Part shown: piece by piece, positions 1 to 6,023 of the stretch | Layout of the letters: every line of letters begins with the position of its first letter | How positions within the stretch are numbered: the stretch's first letter is position 1 | NCBI GenBank assembly: GCA_020631315.1 | Contig: JAHDHM010000103.1 | Location: 1 to 10,152 of the forward strand | Direction: 5' to 3' | Source of the DNA: Acidimicrobiales bacterium | GTDB lineage: Bacteria; Actinomycetota; Acidimicrobiia; Acidimicrobiales; Poriferisodaliceae | DNA length: 10,152 bases | The notes under the pieces: model-generated | Databases searched by the model: none | Told to the model about the DNA's origin: nothing | Seen by the model: only the letters and a program-made list of their open reading frames with translations | Translations under genes and position numbers: made by a program

Positions 1-36
1 ATGGCCCGGATGTTGCTGCGTCGCCGCAAGAGCTGA
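1..36 (+). CDS. probable C-terminal tail of an upstream gene (partial)
   Basis: Reading frame 1 gives M-A-R-M-L-L-R-R-R-K-S and a TGA stop at 34-36. Ten of the eleven sense codons end in G or C, as in the real genes of this window. Frame 3 is also open, to a TAA at 51-53, but its third positions are less GC-biased and it would overlap the end of the convergent gene. The ATG at position 1 is probably just an internal codon. A basic tail is common at the end of membrane proteins, but no function can be assigned. Confidence 0.35.
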   Translation: MARMLLRRRKS

Positions 37-40
37 ACTC

Positions 41-673
41 TCAGAGCGAGTAACGCTCGAAGTCGTCCTCGCTCAGCGCACCGAACACCAGCTGTGGGTT
101 GGCGCCCGGGTCAGCCGGGATGATCAGCCACGACGGCTGGCCCCGCACACCGAGTTGCGCCCACAGATCACCGGAGAAGTCCGGGAGCTGGACGACGTCC
201 TGGAGCGAGTGGCGGGACACGAAGTCCTCCATCGCCTCTCGCTGGTCCCGACCGGGAATGCCGACGATGTTGATGTCGTCGCCGAACTTGGCCTTCGCCT
301 CTGCGACCGCAGGGGCTTCACGATTGCAGGTGCCTCACCAGGGAGCCCAGAACCACAACAACACGTCTTCGCCGACGAAGGCGGTGTTGTCGAAGGCCGC
401 TCCGTCGAGCGCCTCACCCGGAAGCGACAGCAGCACCTCTCGGATCTCGGCGCCGCTGGCGGTCTCTGCCGCGGCTGCGGCCGTCGTCGTGGAACCGTCG
501 GCGGCAGCGGTGGTCGCGGTGGCGTCGGCGGCTGCTGTGGTCGTGGCTGCCGTGGTCGGTGCGCTCGTTGCCTGGCTCGTGCTGGTGTCCTCGGAGGAAC
601 CACCGCACGCCGCGAGCAGCGTGGCGGCCGCGAACGCCGGAACGGCGAGGCGGCGACGCACTCGGTAGGGCAT
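41..673 (-). CDS. thioredoxin-fold lipoprotein (MPT53/DsbE-like) with in-frame TGA, probable selenocysteine in a UxxC active site
   Basis: Predicted 210-residue exported thiol-disulfide oxidoreductase, read through a TGA at 337-335 (residue 113). Residues 1-23 are a lipoprotein signal: M-P-Y-R-V-R-R-R, a hydrophobic stretch, then lipobox L-L-A-A-C with Cys23 as lipidation site. A Ser/Thr/Ala-rich linker runs to about residue 72. The thioredoxin fold follows: L-L-W-F-W-A-P-W, then U113-G-T-C116, then N-R-E-A-P. Cis-Pro180 lies in G-Q-P-S-W. The part after the TGA (V-G-I-P-G-R-D, E-A-M-E-D-F-V-S-R-H, a final SEDDFERYSL) resembles mycobacterial MPT53, which from memory has W-C-P-T-C at this site. 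The TGA thus sits exactly at the nucleophilic cysteine. The start at 673 fits the signal peptide; an in-frame ATG at 730 would add 19 residues before it. No clear Shine-Dalgarno is seen. Convergent with whatever ends at 36. Alternatives are a TGC-to-TGA mutation (pseudogene) or a sequencing error; the hairpin after the TGA argues for selenocysteine. Confidence 0.8.
297..316 (-). promoter_or_regulatory. candidate bacterial SECIS hairpin
   Basis: On the mRNA, 18 nt after the TGA, GCC (316-314) pairs with GGC (299-297) and CUGC (312-309) pairs with GCAG (304-301), with one C-A mismatch (313/300) between the two helices. The apical loop is GGUC (308-305). It begins 26 nt after the TGA and starts with G. 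As I recall the bacterial SECIS description, it is a short stem-loop just downstream of UGA, loop about 16-37 nt away, with a G in the first two loop positions. The U-G-C / GGUC / G-C-A apex also resembles the E. coli fdhF element. No bulged U like that in fdhF is evident. The fold was made by eye. Confidence 0.65.
335..337 (-). other. in-frame TGA at the active-site cysteine position (candidate Sec codon)
   Basis: The - strand reads TGG-TGA-GGC-ACC-TGC, that is W-(U)-G-T-C. Thioredoxin-like oxidoreductases have Cys at this codon as the attacking thiol. There is no other stop in frame between the TGA and the TAA-free end of the gene at 43-41, and the downstream frame is clearly thioredoxin-like. 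TGA differs from the cysteine codon TGC by one base, so a point mutation must be kept in mind. Confidence 0.75.
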
Positions 674-689
674 CACGTCGTGTGGGGGA

Positions 690-714
690 GATGACACGGT
701 CTCGGATGACACGG
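690..714. repeat. tandem direct repeat upstream of the Sec lipoprotein gene
   Basis: GATGACACGG occurs at 690-699 and again at 705-714, an exact 10-bp repeat with a 15-bp period, 17 bp upstream of the chosen start at 673. It may be a protein-binding site or a leader element. If translation began at 730 instead, it would simply encode a repeated V-S-S. Confidence 0.5.
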
Positions 715-719
715 AGTCG

Positions 720-725
720 AATGTA
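720..725 (-). promoter_or_regulatory. possible -10 box for the Sec lipoprotein gene
   Basis: The - strand reads TACATT (725-720), which fits the TAnnnT pattern. A start of transcription about 7 nt further on would give a leader of about 40 nt to the ATG at 673. It would also exclude the upstream ATG at 730. No convincing -35 box is visible. Confidence 0.25.
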
Positions 726-816
726 CGCATCGTCGGATCCGAACCCGTCGCGGCCGGGTTCTGTTCCGGGATCGTTCACATTCGCGGCGACCGTGGGTTG
801 GGTCCCGTCGCGCCGA

Positions 817-822
817 TAGCGT
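817..822 (+). promoter_or_regulatory. -10 box of a leaderless promoter for the 29-residue ORF
   Basis: TAGCGT (817-822) lies 7 nt before the GTG at 830, so transcription should begin at or next to that codon. This is the usual layout of leaderless genes in actinobacteria. The -35 region is unclear. Confidence 0.4.
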
Positions 823-829
823 CTCGGCC

Positions 830-919
830 GTGAGTACTCGTGCGCTGATCATCACCTCGCTCGTCACCGGGCTGGTCATCCTCGTCGCCTTCACCGTCCA
901 GGTCCTGCTCGCGACCTGA
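830..919 (+). CDS. 29-residue single-pass membrane peptide (hypothetical)
   Basis: A GTG start and TGA stop enclose 29 codons reading M-S-T-R-A-L-I-I-T-S-L-V-T-G-L-V, then I-L-V-A-F-T-V-Q-V-L-L-A-T. After a short N-terminus with one Arg, nearly the whole peptide is one hydrophobic helix, enough to span the membrane once. Codon third positions are almost all G or C. A TAGCGT -10 box 7 nt upstream suggests a leaderless transcript, which explains the missing Shine-Dalgarno site. It lies between the divergent Sec lipoprotein gene and lpd. It is not recognised as a known family. It could be a real small membrane protein or a chance hydrophobic ORF; the promoter placement is the main support. Confidence 0.45.
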   Translation: MSTRALIITSLVTGLVILVAFTVQVLLAT

Positions 920-984
920 GCACTGCACCTGGCCCGGCGAGCGTCGCGGGACCGACGTCACGTCCGAACCCAGGCGCGTTCTCG

Positions 985-990
985 TAGTGT
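985..990 (+). promoter_or_regulatory. probable -10 box of the lpd promoter
   Basis: TAGTGT fits the TAnnnT consensus seen elsewhere in this window. Transcription from about 997 would give a leader of about 57 nt to the lpd ATG. No good -35 box is seen at 16-18 bp. Confidence 0.4.
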
Positions 991-996
991 GGGATC

Positions 997-1013
997 ACTG
1001 CCTCGACGGCAGT
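997..1013 (+). promoter_or_regulatory. hairpin at the predicted 5' end of the lpd mRNA
   Basis: ACTGCC (997-1002) and GGCAGT (1008-1013) pair perfectly around the 5-nt loop TCGAC. The stem begins where the transcript would start from the -10 box at 985-990. It could stabilise the mRNA 5' end or act as an operator, since it is also an inverted repeat in DNA. Confidence 0.4.
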
Positions 1014-1053
1014 CGCGACCGCGGTTCCCCTTCCCCCGTCCGGTCGCCTTCGC

Positions 1054-2460
1054 ATGAGTGACGCACACTTCGACCTGGTCATCATCGGCGGCGGTCCCGC
1101 CGGTTATGGCGCCGCCCTCTACGCCGCGTCGGCGGGCCTGTCGGTCGGTCTCGTCGAGCGGGACAAGATGGGTGGCACCTGCCTCCAGCGTGGCTGCATC
1201 CCCGCCAAGGAGCTGCTCGAGACCGCTGCGGTGACCCGCACGGTCCGCGAGGCACATCACTTCGGCGTGTTGACCAGCGAGCCGGGTCTCGACTTCACCA
1301 AGACCATGGCCCGCAAGCAGGGCGTGATCGACCAGCTGACCAAGGGTGTCCAGGGCCTGCTGAAGCGTCGCAAGGTGCAGTCCTACGACGGCACCGGCCG
1401 CCTCGGCCCGAACCGCACGGTCACCATCGATCTCGCCGACGGCTCGTCCACGACGATCAGCGGCGAGCGGGTGCTCCTGTGTGCCGGCTCGGTACCGCGA
1501 CAGCTGCCCGGCTTCGAGGTCGACGGCCGACTCGTGATGACCTCCGACGAGGTCCTGTCGATGCCCGCAGTCCCCGCTCGGGCCGCCGTCATCGGTGGCG
1601 GCGCCATCGGCTGCGAGTTCGCGTCGATGATGGCCGACCTCGGCGCCGAGGTCACGATCCTCGAGGGCATGGACCAGATCGTCCCGGGCGTCGATCCCGA
1701 CATCTCCAAGGCGCTGGCCCGCTCGTTCAAGAAGCGCAACATCACGGTGACCCCCGGCGTGCGCGTCACCGGCCACACCCCGTCGGCCGACGGCTCCGAG
1801 ACCACCGTGCACCTCGACGGCGCCGACGACATCACTGTCGAGACGGTGGTCGTGTCGATCGGCCGCCGACCCTTCGCCGATCTCCTCGGTCTCGAGGGCA
1901 CCGCCGTCGCCGTCGACGAGCGCGGCTACATCCAGGTCGACGACCGCTGCCGCACCGCGGAGCCAGGCGTCTACGCCCTCGGCGACATCATCAACACGCC
2001 GCAGCTGGCCCACGTCGGCTTCGCCGAGGCGATCATGGTCGTGAAGGACGTGCTCGGCGAGCCCACCATGCCCGTCGACTACGACAAGGTCCCGTGGGCC
2101 ATCTACTGCCACCCCGAGATCGCCTTCGCCGGCATGACCGAGGAGCAGGCCAAGGCGGCCGGCTACCAGGTGGTCGTCTCGAGCCACAAGTTCATCGGCA
2201 ACAGCCGCGCCCAGATCGTCAACGACACCGACGGCCTGGTGAAGATCATCGCCGAGGACCAGGGCGACGGCACCGGCGGCACGATCCTCGGTGTCCACAT
2301 GATGGGCCCGTGGGTCACCGAGCAGCTCGGCCAGGGCTATCTCGCGGTGAACTGGGAAGCCACGGTCGACGAGGTCGCGCAGTTCATCCAGCCCCACCCG
2401 ACGCTGTCGGAGCTGTTCGGCGAGACCGTGCTCGGCCTCACCGGCCGCAGTCTCCACTGA
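1054..2460 (+). CDS. lpdA: dihydrolipoyl dehydrogenase (E3)
   Basis: Flavoprotein of 468 residues that reoxidises the dihydrolipoamide arm of E2, passing electrons through a disulfide and FAD to NAD+; it serves 2-oxoacid dehydrogenase complexes and is cytoplasmic. Visible features, in order: FAD motif G-G-G-P-A-G (12-17); redox pair Cys43 and Cys48 in G-T-C-L-Q-R-G-C-I-P; NAD motif G-G-G-A-I-G (181-186) followed by E-F-A; second FAD motif A-L-G-D (Asp311); C-terminal dyad His448 and Glu453 in H-P-T-L-S-E, which comes from the partner subunit of the dimer. Length is normal for the family and no key residue is missing. The ATG at 1054 puts the FAD motif at its usual place; no Shine-Dalgarno is evident. 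It is followed after about 109 nt by the E2 gene on the same strand, in line with joint function. The related mercuric and glutathione reductases are less likely given the E2 and lipoate neighbours. Confidence 0.95.
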   Translation: MSDAHFDLVIIGGGPAGYGAALYAASAGLSVGLVERDKMGGTCLQRGCIPAKELLETAAVTRTVREAHHFGVLTSEPGLDFTKTMARKQGVIDQLTKGVQGLLKRRKVQSYDGTGRLGPNRTVTIDLADGSSTTISGERVLLCAGSVPRQLPGFEVDGRLVMTSDEVLSMPAVPARAAVIGGGAIGCEFASMMADLGAEVTILEGMDQIVPGVDPDISKALARSFKKRNITVTPGVRVTGHTPSADGSETTVHLDGADDITVETVVVSIGRRPFADLLGLEGTAVAVDERGYIQVDDRCRTAEPGVYALGDIINTPQLAHVGFAEAIMVVKDVLGEPTMPVDYDKVPWAIYCHPEIAFAGMTEEQAKAAGYQVVVSSHKFIGNSRAQIVNDTDGLVKIIAEDQGDGTGGTILGVHMMGPWVTEQLGQGYLAVNWEATVDEVAQFIQPHPTLSELFGETVLGLTGRSLH

Positions 2461-2569
2461 TCGACCCCACCCCGGTTCACACAAGCCGCCGCGTGGACGT
2501 CTCAACGCGGCACAATCAGACACAGGTTCCACACCACCCGCCGCCGACGCGGCAGACAGGATGACGATC

Positions 2570-3979
2570 ATGGCCAACGTGGAGATGCCCCAGCTCGGCG
2601 AAACGGTGACCGAGGGGACCATCACCCGATGGTTCAAGCAGGTCGGCGAGTCCGTCGCCGCCGACGAGGTGCTGTTCGAGGTCTCGACCGACAAGGTCGA
2701 CTCCGAGGTGCCGTCGCCGGTCGCCGGTGTGCTGACCGAGATCAAGGTCCCCGAGGGTGAGACCGTCGAAGTCGGTGTGGTGCTGGCCGTCATCGGCGAC
2801 GCGGGCAGCGCTCCGGCTCCCGCTGCAGCCCCCGAGCCGGCCGCGGCGCCTGAACCCGAGCCGGCACCGGCGCCTGTCGCTCCCGCCCCTGCCCCCGCTC
2901 CGGCACCCGCACCCGCTGCCCCTGCGCCCGCACCCGCACCAGCCCCGGCGCCCGCGGCTCCTGCCCCGGCCGCTGCGGCGTCGACGCCCGACGACGACCG
3001 GTTGCTGTCGCCCGTCGTGCGCCGGCTGATCCGAGAGAACGGTCTCGATCCGGCCTCGCTCACCGGAACCGGTGTCGGCGGCCGCATCACCCGCAAGGAC
3101 GTCCTCGACGCCCTCGATGCCGGCGCCGGTCAGGCCCCCGCCGCGGCTCCTGCACCCGCTCCCGCAGCAGCGCCGGCTCCCGCCCCGGCGCCTGCACCCG
3201 CACCGGCTCCCGCCCCCGCTCCTGCTCCGGCAGCTCCCGCCGTCGCGGCGTCGGCTGCGCCGGCGACCCGTTCGGAGTTCGTGCCGTTCAACAACATCCG
3301 TCGCCGTACCGCCGAGCACATGGTGGCGTCGAAGGCCATCTCACCGCACGCCATGACGGTGATCGAGGTCGACTACGAGGGCGTGCACCAGGTGCGCCAG
3401 GCCCACAAGGGCGCCTTCAAGGCCGACGAGGGATTCAGCCTCACCTTCCTGCCGTTCATCGTCCGTGCCGTCGTCGACGCGCTGGCCGAGTACCCGTACC
3501 TCAACGCCTCCGTCGAGGGTGACGGTCTGCGGGTGCACCACGACATCAACATCGGCATCGCCGTCGACCTCGAGGGTGAGGGCCTGATCGTCCCGGTGAT
3601 CCGTCAGGCCGACGGCCTGCGTCTCCGTGCGATCGCTCGTTCGATCAACGAGCTCGCCCAGAAGGCGCGCAGCAAGTCGCTCGGCATCGACGACATCAGC
3701 GGCGGCACGTTCACGCTGTCGAACAACGGCTCGTTCGGCACGCTCACCACCGCAGCGATCATCAACCAGCCGCAGGTCGCCGTGCTGTCGACCGACGGCA
3801 TCGCCCGCAAGCCGGTCGTCGTGAACGACTCGTTCGGCGGAGAGTCGATCGCCATCCACAGCGTCGGCAACCTGGCGATGGGCTGGGATCACCGTGCCTT
3901 CGACGGTGGCTACGCCGCCGGCTTCCTCCGGTCGGTGAAGCAGATCATCGAGACCCGCGACTGGGCGGCCGAGCTCTGA
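2570..3979 (+). CDS. sucB: dihydrolipoamide acyltransferase, E2 of a 2-oxoacid dehydrogenase complex
   Basis: Core acyltransferase of 469 residues. Domains: one lipoyl domain (1-77) with lipoylation site Lys42 in S-T-D-K-V-D; Ala/Pro linker (78-139); peripheral-subunit-binding domain (about 145-183, L-L-S-P-V-V-R-R-L to T-R-K-D-V); second Ala/Pro linker (183-237); catalytic domain (238-469) with His441 and Asp445 in D-H-R-A-F-D-G-G. The E2 moves the acyl group from the E1 product to CoA. I cannot tell succinyl (SucB) from acetyl (DlaT) or branched-chain specificity. Mycobacterial DlaT lies beside lipB and lipA, so this may be its counterpart, although it has just one lipoyl domain where DlaT, as I recall, has more. 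The ATG at 2570 is preferred: AGGA lies 8 nt upstream and the product begins M-A-N-V-E-M-P-Q-L-G-E. An in-frame ATG at 2561 adds three residues. LipB-LipA follows 37 nt later, so they are probably one operon. Confidence 0.93.
   Translation: MANVEMPQLGETVTEGTITRWFKQVGESVAADEVLFEVSTDKVDSEVPSPVAGVLTEIKVPEGETVEVGVVLAVIGDAGSAPAPAAAPEPAAAPEPEPAPAPVAPAPAPAPAPAPAAPAPAPAPAPAPAAPAPAAAASTPDDDRLLSPVVRRLIRENGLDPASLTGTGVGGRITRKDVLDALDAGAGQAPAAAPAPAPAAAPAPAPAPAPAPAPAPAPAPAAPAVAASAAPATRSEFVPFNNIRRRTAEHMVASKAISPHAMTVIEVDYEGVHQVRQAHKGAFKADEGFSLTFLPFIVRAVVDALAEYPYLNASVEGDGLRVHHDINIGIAVDLEGEGLIVPVIRQADGLRLRAIARSINELAQKARSKSLGIDDISGGTFTLSNNGSFGTLTTAAIINQPQVAVLSTDGIARKPVVVNDSFGGESIAIHSVGNLAMGWDHRAFDGGYAAGFLRSVKQIIETRDWAAEL
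2801..2983 (+). repeat. Ala-Pro repeat coding region, E2 linker 1
   Basis: Low-complexity DNA encoding alternating Ala and Pro with a few Glu residues, between the lipoyl and subunit-binding domains. Such linkers are stiff and extended and let the lipoyl domain swing between active sites. The repetitive GC-rich sequence also creates long false open frames on the other strand. Confidence 0.85.
3116..3280 (+). repeat. Ala-Pro repeat coding region, E2 linker 2
   Basis: A second low-complexity Ala/Pro stretch joins the subunit-binding domain to the catalytic domain. It is close in sequence to linker 1, so unequal recombination between the two could change the number of mobile domains. Confidence 0.8.
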
Positions 3980-4016
3980 CCCTGTCGACGTCTCGCCGTG
4001 TGATCGGGGCGCATTG

Positions 4017-5735
4017 ATGCTGCGCCAGCGCTGGCTCGGCCGCGTTCCCTACGCAGAGGCGATCGACCTGCAGCGCGCCCTGTTCGAGCAGCGGCGGGGC
4101 GACCATCTCCTGTTGCTCGAGCACCCGCACGTCTACACGATCGGTCGTTCCGGCGATCCGTCGAACGTGTTGGTCGAGCCCGAGTCCGTCGGTGCGACCC
4201 TCGAGCGCGTCGATCGGGGAGGCGACGTCACCTATCACGGACCCGGACAGCTGGTCGGCTACCCGATCATCGACGTGCCGGGCCGGCGCGGTGGCGGCAT
4301 GGCCGACACGGTCGCCTATGTGCGTTCCGTCGAACAGCTCATCATCGACACGTTGGCGGAGTTCGGTCTGACCGGAGATCGCCTCGACCGGTATCCGGGG
4401 GTGTGGGTCGACGTCGAGACGCCGACGCCACGGAAGATCGCTGCGATCGGTGTACGGCTGACCCGCGGCCGTTCCATGCACGGCTTCGCGTTGAACGTCG
4501 CACCTGATCTGGGCATGTTCGGCCACATCGTGCCGTGCGGCATCGCCGACAAGGGCGTGACCTCGCTGGCCGCCGAAGGAGTCGACGCGAGCATGGACGC
4601 CGTCGTCGACGTCGTGATGCGCCTCGCCGCCGAGCGCTGGGGCCGATCGGGCGCAGAGCGACAGGACGTCACCGGCCGATCGGCGGGCGACGTCGACCTG
4701 TCGCCGTTCTCTCGGGGTCTCGGTGCCGGCGAGCTCGTCCGCCCAGACCAGCACGGCGCTGTCTCCAAGAGCTCCGACTCCGGCTCGGTCGTGACCGGCC
4801 TGTCCATCGGTCGGGCGCCCTCTCGTCTGGAACGCCGCCGGGCGCAGGCCGGGGTCGAGGGCGAGATCGGGGTACGTGAACGCAAGCCCGACTGGTTGAG
4901 GGTCTCGGCCGACATGGGTCCGGAGTTCCTCGAACTCAAGCGGACCATGCGTCAGCACTCGCTCGTGACGGTGTGCGAGGAAGCCGCCTGCCCGAACATC
5001 TTCGAATGCTGGAACGAAGGCACCGCCACGTTCATGATCAACGGCGAGCGGTGCACACGGGCGTGCGGTTTCTGCCATGTCGACACCCGCAAGCCGGAAC
5101 CCCCTGATCCGGGCGAAGCGGGCCGCATCGCCGATGCGGTCGTGGCGATGGGTCTGCAGCACGCGGTCATCACGACCGTGGCGCGTGATGACCTGGCGGA
5201 CCACGGGGCGTCCGGGTTCGTCGACAGCATCGCCGCGATTCGTGCCGCCTCGCCTGCCACGGCGATCGAGGTGTTGATCTCGGATTGTCGTGGCGACGTC
5301 GCTGCGCTCGAAGCGATCTTCGACGCTCGACCCGATGTGATGAACCACAACCTGGAGACGGTCGCCCGTCTGCAGCGTGTGGTCCGCCCGTCGGCGGGTT
5401 ACGCCCGAAGCCTCGCCGTGCTCGCCCGCTCCAAGGCGGCCGGTCTGGTGACGAAATCGGGGCTCATCGTCGGCATGGGCGAATCTGACGATGAGGTCGC
5501 CGGGGCGCTGGCCGACCTCGCTGCCGTGGGGTGCGACATCGTCACGATCGGTCAGTACCTGCGGCCGACGACGAACCACCTTCCCGTGCACCGCTGGGCC
5601 GAACCGGCCACCTTCGAGCGGTACGTCGACATCGGACGCGAGCTCGGCATCGCGCACGTCGAGTCGAGTCCGCTCACGAGGTCGAGCCACCACGCCGGAG
5701 TGGTCGCCGAACGCGTCGGCGTCGTCACCGTCTGA
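4017..5735 (+). CDS. lipB-lipA: fused octanoyltransferase (LipB) and lipoyl synthase (LipA)
   Basis: One 572-residue frame carries both steps of lipoate assembly. The LipB part (1 to about 215) moves octanoate from acyl carrier protein to the target lysine. It has R-G-G-D-V-T-Y-H-G-P-G-Q-L and the catalytic pair Lys140 (K-I-A-A-I-G) and Cys174 (V-P-C-G-I). A linker rich in Ser, Gly and Asp (about 216-262) follows. The LipA part (about 263-572) is a radical SAM enzyme that inserts two sulfurs into the octanoyl chain. Its auxiliary iron-sulfur cluster ligands are Cys320, Cys325 and Cys331, and the SAM-cluster ligands Cys346, Cys350 and Cys353 (C-T-R-A-C-G-F-C). The C-terminal R-S-S (555-557) supplies the serine ligand. 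All key residues are present in both halves. The ATG at 4017 is chosen over the TTG just before it; GGGG lies upstream. It is 37 nt after the E2 gene. LipB and LipA are usually separate proteins. A sequencing error that fused two adjacent genes is possible, but the linker codons look normal. Confidence 0.92.
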   Translation: MLRQRWLGRVPYAEAIDLQRALFEQRRGDHLLLLEHPHVYTIGRSGDPSNVLVEPESVGATLERVDRGGDVTYHGPGQLVGYPIIDVPGRRGGGMADTVAYVRSVEQLIIDTLAEFGLTGDRLDRYPGVWVDVETPTPRKIAAIGVRLTRGRSMHGFALNVAPDLGMFGHIVPCGIADKGVTSLAAEGVDASMDAVVDVVMRLAAERWGRSGAERQDVTGRSAGDVDLSPFSRGLGAGELVRPDQHGAVSKSSDSGSVVTGLSIGRAPSRLERRRAQAGVEGEIGVRERKPDWLRVSADMGPEFLELKRTMRQHSLVTVCEEAACPNIFECWNEGTATFMINGERCTRACGFCHVDTRKPEPPDPGEAGRIADAVVAMGLQHAVITTVARDDLADHGASGFVDSIAAIRAASPATAIEVLISDCRGDVAALEAIFDARPDVMNHNLETVARLQRVVRPSAGYARSLAVLARSKAAGLVTKSGLIVGMGESDDEVAGALADLAAVGCDIVTIGQYLRPTTNHLPVHRWAEPATFERYVDIGRELGIAHVESSPLTRSSHHAGVVAERVGVVTV

Positions 5736-5818
5736 ACCACACGATCGGTCACTGCACACGGGTGGTCGAACGTCCATCTGCGCGCACACGGCGACGCTGC
5801 GTGGCCGATGTGACCTGA

Positions 5819-5832
5819 GCCACATATGTGGC
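5819..5832. promoter_or_regulatory. 14-bp perfect palindrome, candidate operator
   Basis: GCCACATATGTGGC reads the same on both strands. It lies 84 bp after the lipB-lipA stop and about 68 bp upstream of the promoter -35 box at 5900. It has no loop and no T run, so it fits a dimeric regulator site better than a terminator. The regulator is unknown. Confidence 0.45.
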
Positions 5833-5899
5833 GAACAATGATCCTCTCACCGACACAGAGAGTTCACGAAACAGGTGTCATCTGATCGCCGGGGCGACG

Positions 5900-5927
5900 T
5901 TGTACCTCGAGATCGCCTGGCTAGGCT
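5900..5927 (+). promoter_or_regulatory. promoter, TTGTAC - 16 bp - TAGGCT
   Basis: The -35 box TTGTAC (5900-5905) and the -10 box TAGGCT (5922-5927) are separated by 16 bp and match the housekeeping sigma consensus fairly well. Transcription would begin near 5934 and give a leader of about 160 nt to the Calx-beta gene, including the hairpins at 5948 and 5963. Confidence 0.5.
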
Positions 5928-5947
5928 CACCTGCTGCGGCTCGTGAA

Positions 5948-5960
5948 CACACGCTGTGTG
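5948..5960 (+). repeat. small hairpin in the leader
   Basis: CACAC (5948-5952) and GTGTG (5956-5960) pair around a 3-nt loop. The stem is short; it is listed because it sits 2 nt before a stronger hairpin in the same predicted leader. Confidence 0.3.
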
Positions 5961-5962
5961 GC

Positions 5963-5979
5963 CGTTGCGTGTCGCAACG
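5963..5979 (+). repeat. 7-bp stem hairpin in the leader
   Basis: CGTTGCG (5963-5969) and CGCAACG (5973-5979) form a perfect 7-bp stem with loop TGT. It lies about 30 nt into the transcript predicted from the promoter at 5900-5927. It lacks a T tail, so a terminator is unlikely. A role in mRNA stability or as a protein-binding inverted repeat is possible. Confidence 0.4.
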
Positions 5980-6023
5980 ACACGGAGCGTGAAGTTTTCT
6001 CGCTTCGGGTCGGCACGTCCGCC

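Noticed and set aside
99..694. Long + strand open frames over the Sec lipoprotein gene (99-668, 155-694)
   Set aside because: Their products are low-complexity Ala/Val/Gly/Arg sequences antisense to the Ala/Thr-rich linker; GC-rich shadow frames.
335..730. A 131-residue lipoprotein gene ending at the TGA, with a separate small gene at 41-232
   Set aside because: The two pieces are in the same frame, and together with the 35 codons between them they make one complete thioredoxin fold. The first would end one residue before its active site.
2494..2516. Possible separate promoter for the E2 gene (TGGACG and CACAAT)
   Set aside because: The spacing is only 11 bp and both boxes are poor matches.
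958..3096. 712-residue open frame on the - strand across lpd and the E2 gene
   Set aside because: Antisense to two clear enzymes; its Ala/Gly repeats are the complement of the Ala/Pro linker. It has no recognisable domain.
3945..5825. 626-residue open frame on the - strand across lipB-lipA
   Set aside because: Product is Arg/Asp/His/Val-rich, typical of an antisense frame in high-GC DNA; the + strand holds all catalytic motifs of LipB and LipA.
5819..5832. The palindrome as a terminator of lipB-lipA
   Set aside because: It has no loop and no following T run.
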